Assembly: GCA_002682825.1 (NCBI GenBank)
Contig: NOKP01000015.1
Coordinates: forward strand, 1,054,001-1,118,000
DNA length: 64,000 nt
Reading direction: 5' to 3'
Source of the DNA: Neonectria sp. B-13
Lineage: Eukaryota > Ascomycota > Sordariomycetes > Hypocreales > Nectriaceae
Shown here in pieces: positions 37,171-48,096 of the stretch (its first letter is position 1; every line of letters begins with the position of its first letter). The position numbers and the translations under genes are program-made. The notes under the pieces were generated by a model. It saw only the letters and a list, made by a program, of their open reading frames with translations. It did no database searches and had not been told where the DNA came from.

Positions 37171-37600
37171 ACGTTCAGCGCCCTCGTCACCTCGTCACCC
37201 ATGGAAGGGGACGACCGAGGGACGTGGATCCGCCCCCTCTCCACTCATAGGTCCGTGGAACCCTGGAACGGGCCCCCTAACAGAACGCCCCCCCAACGGG
37301 CTCGTTGCGGACCCCCCTTTGGAACCCTTGACTTCCCCTGGTCCCGGCACCCTCGTTTCCCTAACCACCCTAGGCGACCCGTCTAGTCAAGACGCTGGCC
37401 TGCCTCCCCTTTCGTCGTCTCCGCCCAGGCGCTTGATTCCTTCGCTTCTCATCGTGCTTCCTTGCCAACTGAGAGTTTCTATCTTCTCTCCATCACGCTC
37501 CTTAACTCTGGTCCGTTTGCACCACCACATTCGTTTCATCGTTGTCATTCGCTACGCCTGGGGTCGGGACTTTGCATTCCAACACCTCCCTCACAACAAG

Positions 37601-38053
37601 GTAAGTCTGCGTGAAGTCGAAAACAACAGTCAAGCCAGTGTCCAGGGGAAATCGAGAGAAAAGAAGAAGAGAGCGACGATATATACAGACCGAGAGAACG
37701 CAAACCGAGAGACGAGGCGCGGTATCCAGTGAGAAAGCAAGTGGGAGAAGTCTAAGGAGGCTGGGCGAGAAACCTGTACGCCAAACTGTCCCAGCGAAGG
37801 ATTCCAAGAGCAAGCGACTCAGGAGACGACGACTGCCACCCACCGCGACAACCACCGCCAGCCTTTCCCGAATTTCCATGCGTCTTCAACTGGGCAATTC
37901 TCTCATTCCGATTACTCCAAGCGCACTCTTTATCTTTTCCTCGCTTTTACATTCCTCTCGAGCTCCAGGACAGAGCGACACTGGCAGCAGCTGCGACGGC
38001 AGCATCAGCAGACAGCAACTGTCAACGAATAGAGCTAACCAAGAAAACCATAG
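37601..38053 (+). other. Probable 5'UTR intron of the SUN gene (453 nt)
   Basis: AAG/GTAAGTCTG donor and GAGCTAACCAAGAAAACCATAG branch site plus acceptor, ending 18 nt before the start codon. The donor and branch motifs match the other introns of this window. The inner part contains purine-rich runs and overlapping open frames that would otherwise act as upstream ORFs. Confidence 0.6.
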
Positions 38054-38071
38054 ATTCTATCAACCATCACG

Positions 38072-39455
38072 ATGAAGAACCTCATTACCTACACCCTCGC
38101 CGCGACCCTGGTCGCGGGCGCTACTGCCCAGAACCAGCACCGACACCATCATGGACGCCGCTCCGGCACCAGGGTCGTGAAGCGCGCTCCTGCTGTGGTC
38201 ACCGAGTTCATTGTTGGCGCCACCGAGACCATTTACGAGCTCGAGGGAAAGAAGCTCTCCAACGAGGAGGCCAAGGCCGGTATTAACGGCGGTGCCCTTG
38301 TCGTCATCGGCGAGTCTGAGCCTACCTACACCACCCCCGCTGCTGCCCCGACCACGTCCACCAAGGCTGCCAAGGCATCACTCGGTGCCCAGTTCTACGA
38401 GTCTGAGTCTTCATCTGCCGAGCCCACCACCTCGATCGCCCCGACCACCTCGACCACCCCGGTACCCGAGCCGTCTACCTCGACTACGTCCAAGGCCGCT
38501 GCCTCCTCCACCAAGGAAGTCTCTGTCTCCGAGTCGAGCTCCCCTTCGTACTCGTCAGGCGGCACTGGCGTTGACACAGAGTTCCCAAGTGGCGAGATCA
38601 AGTGCAGCGAGTTCCCCTCGGACTACGGTGCTGTTTCCCTCGACTGGATGGAGTTTGGTGGCTGGTCTGGTATCCAGTACGTCCCTGACTACACCCCCGG
38701 TGACGCCACCATCACCACCATCGACACCGCCATTGCCGGCGACTCCTGCACCAAGAACGCTATGTGCTCCTATGCCTGCCCCGCCGGTTACCAGAAGACC
38801 CAGTGGTCCAAGGCCCAGGGCTCCACCAAAGAGTCCATTGGTGGTCTTTACTGCAACAGCAACGGCTACCTCGAGCTGACCCGTAAAGGCTACAACACCC
38901 TCTGCGAGGAGGGTGCTGGTGGCGTCACCATCAAGAACGAGCTCTCTGTCGGTGTTGCCACCTGCCGAACGGACTATCCCGGAACCGAGAACATGGTCAT
39001 TCCTGCTTGGGCGGACGCCGGAAGCTCCATCAGCGTTTGCAACCCCATCCAGGACAGCTACTACATCTGGGACGGCTCCGGCACCTCTGCCCAGTACTAC
39101 GTCAACAAGAAGGGTTACTCCAACGAGGAGGCCTGTGTCTGGACTAGCTCCACCGATCCCAAAGGTGCTGGCAACTGGGCGCCAATTGTTCTGGGTGTTG
39201 GCCAGGGTTCCGATGGCAACACCTACATCTCCATCTTCCAGAACCTGCCTACCAGCACTGCCGAGCTTGACTTCAACATTGAGATTAAGGGCGGCAACAC
39301 CAAGTGTTCGTACATTGACGGCGTTTGGACCGGCGGTCTCAGTGGTTGCACGGTAAGTCAAGCACATCACATTCCATACTTGAGAACCACTGCTAACGGA
39401 TCTATCACAGACCACTATCAGTGGTAGCCAGAAGGCCGTTGTGCGATACTACTAA
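38072..39455 (+). CDS. SUN-family secreted cell-wall protein (GH132)
   Basis: Member of the fungal SUN/Sim1/Uth1 family, wall proteins with beta-1,3-glucan activity involved in septation and wall remodelling. Exons 38072-39352 and 39411-39455, 441 aa. Residues 1-19 are a signal peptide ending ATA-Q. A His/Arg-rich propeptide with a Lys-Arg Kex2 site follows at 37-38. Residues 90-170 are Ser/Thr/Pro-rich, probably O-glycosylated. The SUN domain starts near GEIKCSEFPSDYGAVSLDW and runs to the end with many conserved Cys (CSYACPAGYQKTQW, CRTDYPGTENM). The 15-codon last exon, after a GTAAGT intron with a GCTAAC branch, gives TTISGSQKAVVRYY, completing the domain. It stands beside a very large intergenic region. 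Confidence 0.94.
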
Positions 39456-40305
39456 ACCTGCGGCTTGGGTCGCGATGTGGGGAGGTGCGATTTTTGGATC
39501 TTCTTGTGGATATTCTGGGCGGCAAAGCTGGAGGCCCTTTCGGATCACAGGCTACGGACAAGCATCAAGCTGGGGACGAGCTAATACTTTAATGTCGTCG
39601 ACCTCGGGGCGACTCGTGGCTAGGTGCGGAATATAGGATCTCCCCTTTGTCATGTTGGGCTAGATTTTTGAATATGGGACGGAGGATTTGACAGGGGAAG
39701 AAGAAAGTTTGGTGGACTGATATATGTGCCAATTTTGTTTTGTTTTCTGATTTGAGAGCAACCGTTTTCCTTGCCTGCATGCGTCGCACCTTTGTCTCTG
39801 TCCTCGTTTTTGGCTACCAAACCCCATGACACGGCGGCGGATGAATGTATTTCTGAGTGTTGGACAAGGGGAATCGGCAACGTTTCTGAGAAGAGTTGGT
39901 ATGAGATCTTTGTTGGGTTTGGGATAATGGCTCTACGCTCGACACAACCACGCCCTTAGGGCGTCGTTCGCCATGTAATGTCTGTGAAGCTACAGTGTCT
40001 TTTATGCTTCGCAATCGACCTCATCTTTCTTATACCTGGGCTGATGCTTGTACATGATGTGACGTGACAGTGAGGATGCTTCTGTGTAAGACGATTGGCT
40101 GATGGGGCCGGTGGCGGCTCATTGGAAGGATAGAGTTTGTGGAGAAGGAAGGAGCTTTGCGCTGGGTCCGGAGGCGGAAGTGGCGGAGGACGTTTGGGGG
40201 CCGGAACCTGCCTTGTTGACGAAGGTAGTTCCGGTTGTCCTCCGTTAACGGGATGACGAGGTCCGACGACTTGTGGGTGATCAGAAGGTCTCCGCCATCG
40301 TACAC

Positions 40306-40325
40306 AATGCAATGCAATGCAATGC
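40306..40325 (+). repeat. AATGC pentamer x4
   Basis: Four exact AATGC units in tandem. Simple repeat. Confidence 0.85.
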
Positions 40326-40435
40326 AATACAACGCCACACCAACACAAGCACGAACATAGAGGATGACTTAGCAGCAACAACTCCCGGGGAGAGCAGAGG
40401 CGCGATGCCGGCGGGCCAATGACTACGATTATCCC

Positions 40436-40529
40436 TCCGCCTTTGCAGGTCGTCACGATGCGCCAGCGGGCCAATGGCTGTGAACAATCAAGCCGTTCCG
40501 CCTTTCCAGCTCGCCACGATGCGCCAGCG
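40436..40529 (+). repeat. Direct repeat, 33 nt units 61 nt apart
   Basis: 40436-40468 and 40497-40529 share about 30 of 33 bases (TCCGCCTTT...CACGATGCGCCAGCG). A third diverged piece at about 40403-40421 (CGATGCCGGCGGGCCAATG) resembles the end of the first unit plus its flank. GGGCCAATG, which contains a CCAAT motif, occurs twice. Confidence 0.8.
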
Positions 40530-41005
40530 AGTGATGCAGCCAAAGAGAAATGGGTGGCTTACTTGAGTTTCTGCTTACGCCGATCTAGGCAAGGTAAGCT
40601 TTCTCCAGAGGCCGCTGCTCCTCTTCATATCTGGCGAAGCGCCGCGAACTAAGAGGCGGGGGTTTGGGATTGGCTGCTCGCGTATCGAATTCGTGTCATG
40701 CGGTATCTACAGTTGTTGGCATTCCGCATCTCAGTTCGCATCTTTGGTCTGCAGCTCTCCATCGGGCATCGGACCGTGGTGGTGTGCAACCATGTCCAAT
40801 CCATCGCCGGCGTTGCTCTCCGCCGATGGGTGACATGCATGCGAGAGAATGCACTGTACCCAACGATGCTACAAATATGTATTAGTACAGTACAGTGTAT
40901 GTCGCTTTGTTGCCACTCGCTTTGCCTGATAAGGGAGATGATGGATGGCGGGGGCGGAGGTGGAGGGGGAGGGGGTCGGCCGAGGATAGGACCGTGGGCG
41001 GACAA

Positions 41006-41042
41006 GCAGGTAAACAAGGAAGCAGGCAAACAAGGAAGCAGG
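41006..41042 (+). repeat. 16 nt tandem repeat GCAGGYAAACAAGGAA x2
   Basis: Two near-exact copies plus a trailing GCAGG, upstream of the transporter gene and next to a GGCGGAGGTGGAGG run (40950-40975). Confidence 0.8.
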
Positions 41043-41329
41043 ACGAAAGCCGTTTTATCTGGAACCTAACGTTCACGAAGTTTGCATCTTCGAGCAAGTG
41101 ATCGCTGGAACAATCTGGAACGAGAGGTTGCTCAATCGAGTCCGTCGTCATCGACTTGACTTTGGGTGGCGCATTCACGATCCCCAACCCTTCCAGGTTT
41201 TCGCATCCTTCCATTCCCCTCCCGTCACTCCCTTCCCTCCTTTGACTGCTGGGACGGGATTCCACTTTCCTCCCCAGCTCTTGATCGACAACTCGGATTG
41301 TTGCCGGTCACAAACACAATCCCTCCGCC

Positions 41330-43135
41330 ATGTCGTTGAACCGCGTCGCCAGCATTGAGACGCTCGCCGTGCCTCCGGGCCACCACCATGACATCCGCGA
41401 CCGGCGCGCCAGCGATGCCAGCCTCCGTGTGCGCCGCCTGAGCTTCAATCCCGTGCCCCAGGAATGGGAGTCGGCGTCGCTGCGGGCCGATGATCACCAC
41501 GTCGAGACGGTTGGTGCCTTTGAGGTGCCTCAGTGGAAGCGGCTGCGTAAGTGAGAGAGTGAGGTTGGATTGGATGCCAAGTCATGATGGCGTCTGCGTT
41601 AATGAGGACCAGAAATCTCACTGACCTCGCACATAGTCCAAATCGCCGCCTCCGTCGTACACTGCCTCTTCGCCGCCGGTATCGTCTTTGGCTATGCCGC
41701 CCTTAAGCCCGTCCTTAAGCTTGAGGGCGCCTACTCCGACTCGTGTCCCGAGTTCCCCGACGATCACAGTGATAGCTTCGCCTTGATGCCTCGCGACACC
41801 TGCGTCGAGATCCGCCTCAACCTCATGTTCACCGTCGCCGCCGTCGGCACAAACGTCGCCGCTCTGCCCGTCGGCGCCATCCTCGACCACTACGGCCCCC
41901 GCGCATGTGGTATCATCGGCAGCGGCTTCCTCATTGTTGGCGCCCTTCTCATGGCCTACCAGGCCGTGCTTCCCTTCGACGGCCTGCTCCCGGGATATCT
42001 CTTCCTTGCCCTCGGCGGGCCCTTCACTTATATCTCGTCCTTTCAGCTCTCCAACGCCTTCCCCCGCCGCTCCGGTCTCATCCTCGCTCTCCTGACGGGG
42101 GCCTTCGACGCCTCAAGTGCCCTTTTCCTCGTCTACCGCATCCTCTTCAACGCCACCGATGGCGCCTTCAACCTGCGTCGCTTCTTCCTCGCCTACCTCG
42201 CCGTCCCCGCCGTCATCCTCGTTGTTCAGCTGACCCTTATGCCCGCCCAATCCTATAAGACAGTGGGCGAGCTGGTCGACCAGGCCGAGGAGGCCGACGC
42301 CGCGTACGAGGCCCTGAGCGGCACACCGGACGACCAGGTTGACGAGAACACGGCTCTGCTGCAGGAGGAGCGCCAAGAGGAGCGTCAGCGCCGCCAACAC
42401 GTCATGGCCGATATCGAGACGTTGCTGGGCTCCGGCATGGGCGACGAGCAGGTCGAGGCCAAGGAGCGCAAGCACGTCGCTTCGGGCGTTTGGGGCATCA
42501 TGCACGACAACACGGTACTGCAGCAGATTTCGTCGCCCTGGTTCATCCTCATTTGCGTCTTCACCATCGTCCAGATGACGCGCATCAACTTCTTCGTCGC
42601 CACCATTCGCGCCCAGTACGAGGCCATCTTTGGCGACCACGACCGCGCCGTCCAAATCAACACCTTCTTCGACGTCGCCCTCCCCGTCGGCGGCCTCGTC
42701 TCCATCCCCTTCATCGGCACCGCCTTAGACCACTTTAACACCGTCGTCGTGCTCGCCGCCCTCGTCTCCACGGGCACCCTCATCGGCGTGCTCGGCGTGC
42801 TGCCCTACACCTGGGCCGCCTACGGCAACATCATCCTCTTCGTGCTGTACCGGCCTTTCTACTACACCGCCGTCTCTGACTACAGCGCCAAGGTCTTCGG
42901 CTTCCGCACCTTTGGCACCGTCTACGGTCTCATCATCTGCCTGTCAGGGCTCTTCAACTTCTCCCAGTCGGGCCTCGACGTCCTGTTCCACCAGACCTTC
43001 AATGGCAACCCCGTGCCCGTCGACGTCATGTTGCTGCTGCTGGGCTTGCTCGTTGGTGTTGCTCTTGTTTCCTTCGTGGCTGTGCAGCTCCGGAGAATAC
43101 AACAAAAAGACCGCGGGGGGCCGTCGTACAACTGA
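41330..43135 (+). CDS. MFS transporter, Fmp42 / SLC43-like
   Basis: Major facilitator superfamily membrane protein of the group containing yeast Fmp42 and animal SLC43 amino-acid transporters; the substrate here is unknown. Exons 41330-41546 and 41637-43135, 571 aa, with a 90 nt GTAAGT intron. Residues 1-73 are a hydrophilic cytosolic tail. Membrane segments start at QIAASVVHCLFAAGIVFGYAALKP, with the family's extracellular loop containing DTCVEIRLNLMF. A charged central loop at about 250-320 (Glu/Gln/Arg-rich) separates two six-helix halves. The second half includes the GLVSIPFIGTALDHFNTVV helix pair, and the protein ends in a short basic tail. Third positions are strongly C/G. It converges with the GH114 gene, 179 nt between stops. 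Confidence 0.88.
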
Positions 43136-43314
43136 AAGGGGGGCACAGGGAAGAGGGCATCTGGGAAGCAGGTTTGGAAATCATGGAGATAATATAGATA
43201 ATATCTCGATGGCGTTGTTATGATATGATAATATTTTACAAGAACTTTCCAAGACCTATCTTACAGCATGTACAAGCATCGCATCCCCGTGACGCTGGAT
43301 TCGACATCTCTCGC

Positions 43315-44510
43315 CTACTCGTACTCCGCCTCGACAGTTCGGAACGACTTACCGCCGCAGTACTGGCCCCAGCCGTCAAGCTGAGCAGAAGCCCACTTGA
43401 GGACCTTGCTGAAGCCCTTGTCGTCGTCCTCGGCGTTGCAGTAGAAGCTCTCATCGGAGGAGCTAAGGGTGCCGTCGGACTCGCTGACCGAGGGAGGGTA
43501 CTCGATCTGGAGCACGGGCTTGCCGGCGTCGATGTAAGTCTGGAAGTCGGAGCAGAATGCATAGCTCTCCTCGCTGGAGTCGCTGCTGCCACGGCACTGC
43601 TCGAGCACGGCGAAGTCAAGCGTCGAGACCAGGTCCGCGGCGATCTCGGGGGCGTTCTTTTGGCCCACCAGGAGAGGCTGGCCTTCCTGCGTCTTCACCG
43701 AGTGGGCGTACGCGGCTAGGTTCTTGAGGTACGTGACGTAGTCGGACGACTTGAGGCTGAAGCCGGTTGGGTCGGTGCCGTCCTGGGCCCAGGCATCGAC
43801 GTTGTCCGGGTCGACGGCGTCACAGCCGACTTCTACGGCCGAGTCCAACCGCGCCTTCATGATGTCGAGGACGCGATCGTCTCGGATATCGACGTACGCC
43901 TCCTCATCATCGTAGGGGTAGGAGAGGGACTTGCCAATGACCTCGGTGGGGAACAGGTCCTTGTCGTCGTCGAAGGTTTGACGAGCACCCGCATTAAAGT
44001 AGCAGATGACGAACTTCCCAGCTTTCTAAATAGGCTTCTGTCAGCACATGCTAGCGTTCTTCATGGTTGTGCTGTCCTGCCTACCTTGAGCATGGGAATC
44101 ATGTTGGGAAATTCGTGGGCGTGTGTGAGGTCAATGTCCCAGACCGTAGCCTCAGCCGGGATGAGGTCGTCGACACTATCGTGCTTGATGGGGTAGTGGA
44201 TGCAGATATCCCACGTCACGCCCGGCTTGAAGTTGGACACTGCGGCAACGCTTGTACTGATGCCGGTGTTGGTGGCCACGGCCTGAGTCGTAGTTGTCAC
44301 GGTGCCGTTACCCTGTCCAGGCGTGGGCGCGGCGGTCACGACGGTGGTGATGCCCTTGGAGGTTTCCGACAGGGGAGATGACGTCGACAGGAAGCTGGCC
44401 GAGCTAGATGCAGAGTACAACGCAGCCGGTTTACACGCGCCGCGGCGGCGGGCGCTGACGGGGGCACCAAGAGCGAGCGCCGCCAGGGCGAACTGAGTCA
44501 GGGCGACCAT
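43315..44510 (-). CDS. Secreted glycoside hydrolase family 114 (endo-alpha-1,4-polygalactosaminidase-like)
   Basis: TIM-barrel enzyme of the Ega3 type, which cleaves galactosamine-rich exopolysaccharide; substrate is inferred from the family. Exons 44510-44085 and 44025-43315 with a 58 nt GTAGGC intron, 378 aa. Residues 1-20 form a signal peptide (MVALTQFALAALALGAPVSA). A Ser/Thr-rich linker runs to about 95, then the domain starts at KPGVTWDICIHYPI. Family motifs are VWDIDLTHA, KFVICYFNAGARQ, the catalytic-region GCDAVDPDNVDAW, VGQKNAPE and LEQC. A cluster of Cys near the C-terminus fits an extracellular enzyme. Neighbours are a transporter and a histone deacetylase, not the galactosaminogalactan genes with which Ega3 is grouped in Aspergillus. 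Confidence 0.9.
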
Positions 44511-45460
44511 ACTTGATAATTTGATTGAACTGTGAATGACAGGTCGAGGTAGTCAATAGTTGCTCCCAGAACAACTGTTTAAAGAGAGAACGTGGTAAAG
44601 TGCAAAAAAATGCTAATAGAGATTGTGAAGAATGTGAAAGAATGTGAAGGGAGAAAACGAATCGATCTTGAATGGTCCAGCCCGAGTAAGGATAGAGACA
44701 GAGAACGAGACAGGTAGAAAACAGTGACTTCAATCCATTATTATATAAAGACGTCGAGTTAGCTCGATATTTTGAGATGAGGAGGAGGAGCAGTGCTTGA
44801 AATTGTCAGAATCCTCTTAGCCCCTGACTCGACTTCAGTAAGCTTGAAGATGAAGCATACCCTCCCTGTGAGAGGATATAGTGACTAGCCCAGGATGCAA
44901 TCCTAGGTGTAATCCTCGATGTAACTCTGATGCTATCCTGGATCCAGGCCAAGGGGATTTAAGTCAGGATGCAGGGCCAGGGTGGGTGTGGGAGCAATAG
45001 TCCTGGAAACGGCGCATCGTACGTAATACGGCAACCATGCTTGTGATATAGTAGGGAGGTGGAAGCATCATGGGCGAAACGAAGGCCTTCGTCGGAACGC
45101 GGTTTGCACCGGAGGATCCGGGTTGCTGGCCGTTTTGCGGGGTTCGGATCCTTCGCCGGACTGGTTTGGGCTTAGGTGTTGGGAATGGGCTGAGGGCGGA
45201 TGAAAGTCAAGCGGCTTCGAAACAGTCGAGTCGGAGATCCTTCTTCGCCTTTTCTATCTGACGCGCGCGATGGATCCAAGGTCCACTCTAGCCCTATGCA
45301 GGAGCAGTTAATCATTTGGACTGAGGCCATCAGATTCGCCCTTGTCTGAGACGAAGAATAGCTTCGTAAGGCCTCCTCGGTAATGTTCCCAGACGTCACC
45401 AAGCCTTATTTGATGTCTGGCGGGTAAGCCCTAGTAAATGCCGTGCCATCCTGGGCGCAC
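44511..45460. other. Spacer GH114 / HOS2
   Basis: 950 nt with the GH114 promoter, including a minus-strand TATATAA at about 44741-44747, and the HOS2 3'UTR. A stretch at 44890-44950 has loosely repeated ATCCT and GATG elements. No gene. Confidence 0.5.
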
Positions 45461-46957
45461 TCAAAGTTCCATGGCCGTACCCACTGCGGCCTCTCGCGCC
45501 CTGCGCACCTCGTCGTGTCTCTCCTGGTTCTCCTCCTTGAGCCGCTCTTCCACGTCGTCTCGGACCGCCCCGAGATCTGGTGGGATGTTCTGGAATTGGA
45601 CGCTCGGCGCCGCCGCCACGAACCGAAGCTGTTCCGTAATATGTTGCACAATGTCCTGCAAGCGTTTTTGGGGATTGCGATTCTGTCGCGGTTCGCCCAG
45701 GATCTGCTCCAGGGTGGGGAAGAGCGTGTCTTGCCGAAACTCATCTCGCCATGGAGTATGTTGCGGCAAGATCGGGTTGATTTTGTCCTGACAGTCGATG
45801 GCAATGCTTGTCTCGTAGGTCCAGGCCCTGGCCACATTCCTCGGCGTGTATCCGCCACCGCCAAATAAAATCATGGGAATGCCCATTCTCTTGCAAAACT
45901 CGACGCATGCTCCATGCCCCTGCACTTGGAGATTGAAACGACCGAGCCGGTCACCCGCAAGCGAGTCAGCGCCGCACTGAAGCGCGATAGCTCCTGGGCG
46001 AAACTTCTCCACAATCTTGCCAACGACGGTGTTGAAGAGGTGGTCGTACTGCTCATCCGTGATGCCGTCATTCAGCGGCACGTTGAAGGCGTGATGTGCA
46101 CCAGGATTGTGCTCGCTCTTGGGACCGTTGTCGTCGAGGGCGCCCGTGCCGGGGAAGAAGTTATTCGGGTCGTACTTGTGGAACGAGACAGTCATGACCC
46201 TGTCGGTGGAGAAGAAGGCCTCCTCTACGCCGTCACCATGATGAACATCGATATCAATGTACAAGACACGCGGATGGTAACGCAGCAGCTGGAGGATGGC
46301 GAGGACAATGTCGTTGATGTAGCAGAAGCCAGAGGCCTCGGCCCTCTTGGCGTGATGCAGACCGCCCCCCCAGGAAATGGCGATGTCGGATTGTTTGTTG
46401 CAAATCTTCCTTGCAGCATCAAGGGACCCACCAGCAGATAGAGAACAGTAGTCGTAGAGGCCGTCAAAAAGAGGGCAGTCGGAGCCACCCAGGTTGAACT
46501 TGAGATCGAGGTTCTGGTTCTCAAGATCTCGTGGCACCGGCTCAGGGAGCACAGTGCCGAGAAAGTCAATGTAGTCTGTCGAATGGTAGTCCGCCAGCTC
46601 CTCGTATGTGGCGGCTCTGGAAATGTAATTGTCCATGGCAAAGGACATGCCGTAAGAGTAGATCAGGCTCTTGGAAAGGGTGAGACGCCATGGCTTCATG
46701 GGGTGAGTGACGCCGAAGTGGTGCTTCTCGATGTCCGGATTGCAGTGGAAAGATACGTTGTATCCCTTTGGCCGTGTGATGCCCGACTCCTCGGCGAGAC
46801 GCTTGCATTTGTTGTAGAATTTGGCGTTGTCCATTTCGCTCGCAAGGCCGAGCGGCGTGTTGTACTCCTCTACGACGGACTCATCGGGGTCCATGTCTAA
46901 CTTATGAGGAAGATAGTTGGGCCTGGGCACCCGGTATCTGTATGAGTCTATATTCAT
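45461..46957 (-). CDS. HOS2: Class I histone deacetylase, Hos2/HosA type
   Basis: Zinc-dependent lysine deacetylase, catalytic subunit of the Set3 complex in yeast, acting on H3/H4 at transcribed genes. Intronless, 498 aa, start at MNIDSYRYRVPRPNY chosen because it is the family N-terminus. The deacetylase domain spans about 60-400. Active-site residues are intact: His201-His202 in GGGLHHAK, zinc ligands Asp237, His239 (DIDVHHGDG) and Asp331 (CGADSLAGD), and Tyr370 in GGGGYTPRN. The C-terminal ~80 residues are a charged Gln/Glu/Arg helix-rich tail. The N-terminal 55 residues and the LPHKLDMDPDESVVEEYNTP segment favour Hos2 over Rpd3. Divergent from the ING gene. Confidence 0.94.
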   Translation of the reverse strand: MNIDSYRYRVPRPNYLPHKLDMDPDESVVEEYNTPLGLASEMDNAKFYNKCKRLAEESGITRPKGYNVSFHCNPDIEKHHFGVTHPMKPWRLTLSKSLIYSYGMSFAMDNYISRAATYEELADYHSTDYIDFLGTVLPEPVPRDLENQNLDLKFNLGGSDCPLFDGLYDYCSLSAGGSLDAARKICNKQSDIAISWGGGLHHAKRAEASGFCYINDIVLAILQLLRYHPRVLYIDIDVHHGDGVEEAFFSTDRVMTVSFHKYDPNNFFPGTGALDDNGPKSEHNPGAHHAFNVPLNDGITDEQYDHLFNTVVGKIVEKFRPGAIALQCGADSLAGDRLGRFNLQVQGHGACVEFCKRMGIPMILFGGGGYTPRNVARAWTYETSIAIDCQDKINPILPQHTPWRDEFRQDTLFPTLEQILGEPRQNRNPQKRLQDIVQHITEQLRFVAAAPSVQFQNIPPDLGAVRDDVEERLKEENQERHDEVRRAREAAVGTAMEL

Positions 46958-48096
46958 GATTGCGGGCGGCCCGAGGCACCTGGTCTCAGGCTCACGATGT
47001 GGCAACGCGATGAAGGTGAAATGAGATTGGCGATGGTGAGTAAGCAATACCGGCTTCTCGGGTTGGGCGCAGGCGGATTTGAGCGGAGGTGCGAGGCCGG
47101 CCCAGTGGTTTCAGTATCAAGCGCGATTTCAAGGAGATGGTCATCCAGGAGAGTCGTGTCGTAAATGTTGTGTCGGCGAGGTTGAGGCGGGAAGGGCGAT
47201 GTCTTTGGCAAGTTCAAGTCCCGGACTTTGGGAATCGAAAATGGCCCAAGATCCATGCGGTTGGTTGGCGGCGAGGGAACGGTGTGGAAGCTGGGGGAGG
47301 TAGCATCTGTGTACATTCAAAGCCTGGGACAATCGGATTAGCACTATTAACGCACCACGAAGACCTGGGAGATACATGGCCAGCAAGGTAAGCACGCACC
47401 TTCCAGGTTTGCCCGCCGAGAGCCTCCATGCAAACACCCCACTGTTATTTCTAAGCAGGGACTAGCGAAATCTGACTCAGGCTAGCGCATCGAATTATGG
47501 CTGGGGAACTGTGGCAGCGTGGCTTGTCACTAAGGCTGGTGCCTGACCAGCGCAGCGACTTCCTCGGCTGGACTTTTCTTCCGCCCTCTCACTGCTTTAC
47601 CCCTACATCGCCGCCTCTCGTCATCGCTCGCCCACTATTCAATCGCAACACATCCTTTCTCCCGCCTCCCGCTGCTGCCCCAAGGCGAAGAACCCAGCCA
47701 CTCATTCCCAAACCCCCGCGGGCAGCAGGTCTCTTTTGGTGACGACTGAGGTGAGCCGAGTCATTCACTTCGAGGTGCTCTTTGCGCCGTCTCTAAAACG
47801 AGCCTATCACTGCGTTGCGCGTTGCTCGTGACAACCGCTCCCTACCCTGCCCTGCCCATCTGGGCCCTCTGGGACCACTTCTTTCTCTCTTCCTCCCCGC
47901 CCTAGCCTTGCTTGACCAACCACCAGACGCCTTGTCTACCATCTGATCTGTCTGTCTCTCTTGTCTCTATCGCGTCTCGTTATCTGCGTCTGCGTGCCGC
48001 GTCCGTTCGTCCGTTCCATGGGGGCATGAGAGCCACGACGTCATCGCTTTCCAAGCATCTTTTCGGAGTCGCGCGACTATCCCATCGTTAACAATC
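46958..48096. promoter_or_regulatory. Divergent promoter region HOS2 / ING protein
   Basis: 1139 nt between two start codons on opposite strands. The right 500 nt are a C/T-rich tract typical of a long fungal 5'UTR. A 120-codon minus-strand frame (46954-47316) abuts HOS2 but has no conserved sequence and is probably 5'UTR. Confidence 0.6.

Larger units (their letters stand above)
27274..38071. other. 10.8 kb gene-empty block
   Basis: No protein family was recognised on either strand. The longest frames are about 165-180 codons (36478-36978 minus, 35068-35604 minus, 29505-29999 plus) and look like chance frames in G/C- or C/A-rich DNA. The block holds an assembly gap, several 10-12 nt tandem repeats, an AT-richer inner part (roughly 31500-34000) and, at its right end, the promoter and probable 5'UTR intron of the SUN gene. 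No transposase, reverse transcriptase or long terminal repeat was seen. Non-coding RNA genes or a repeat-mutated element cannot be excluded by eye. Confidence 0.6.
39456..41329. other. Spacer SUN / MFS transporter
   Basis: 1.87 kb holding the SUN 3'UTR and the transporter promoter. Several short repeats occur. A 195-codon minus-strand frame (39956-40543) overlaps them and is not called. The 160 nt before 41330 are C/T-rich. Confidence 0.5.
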
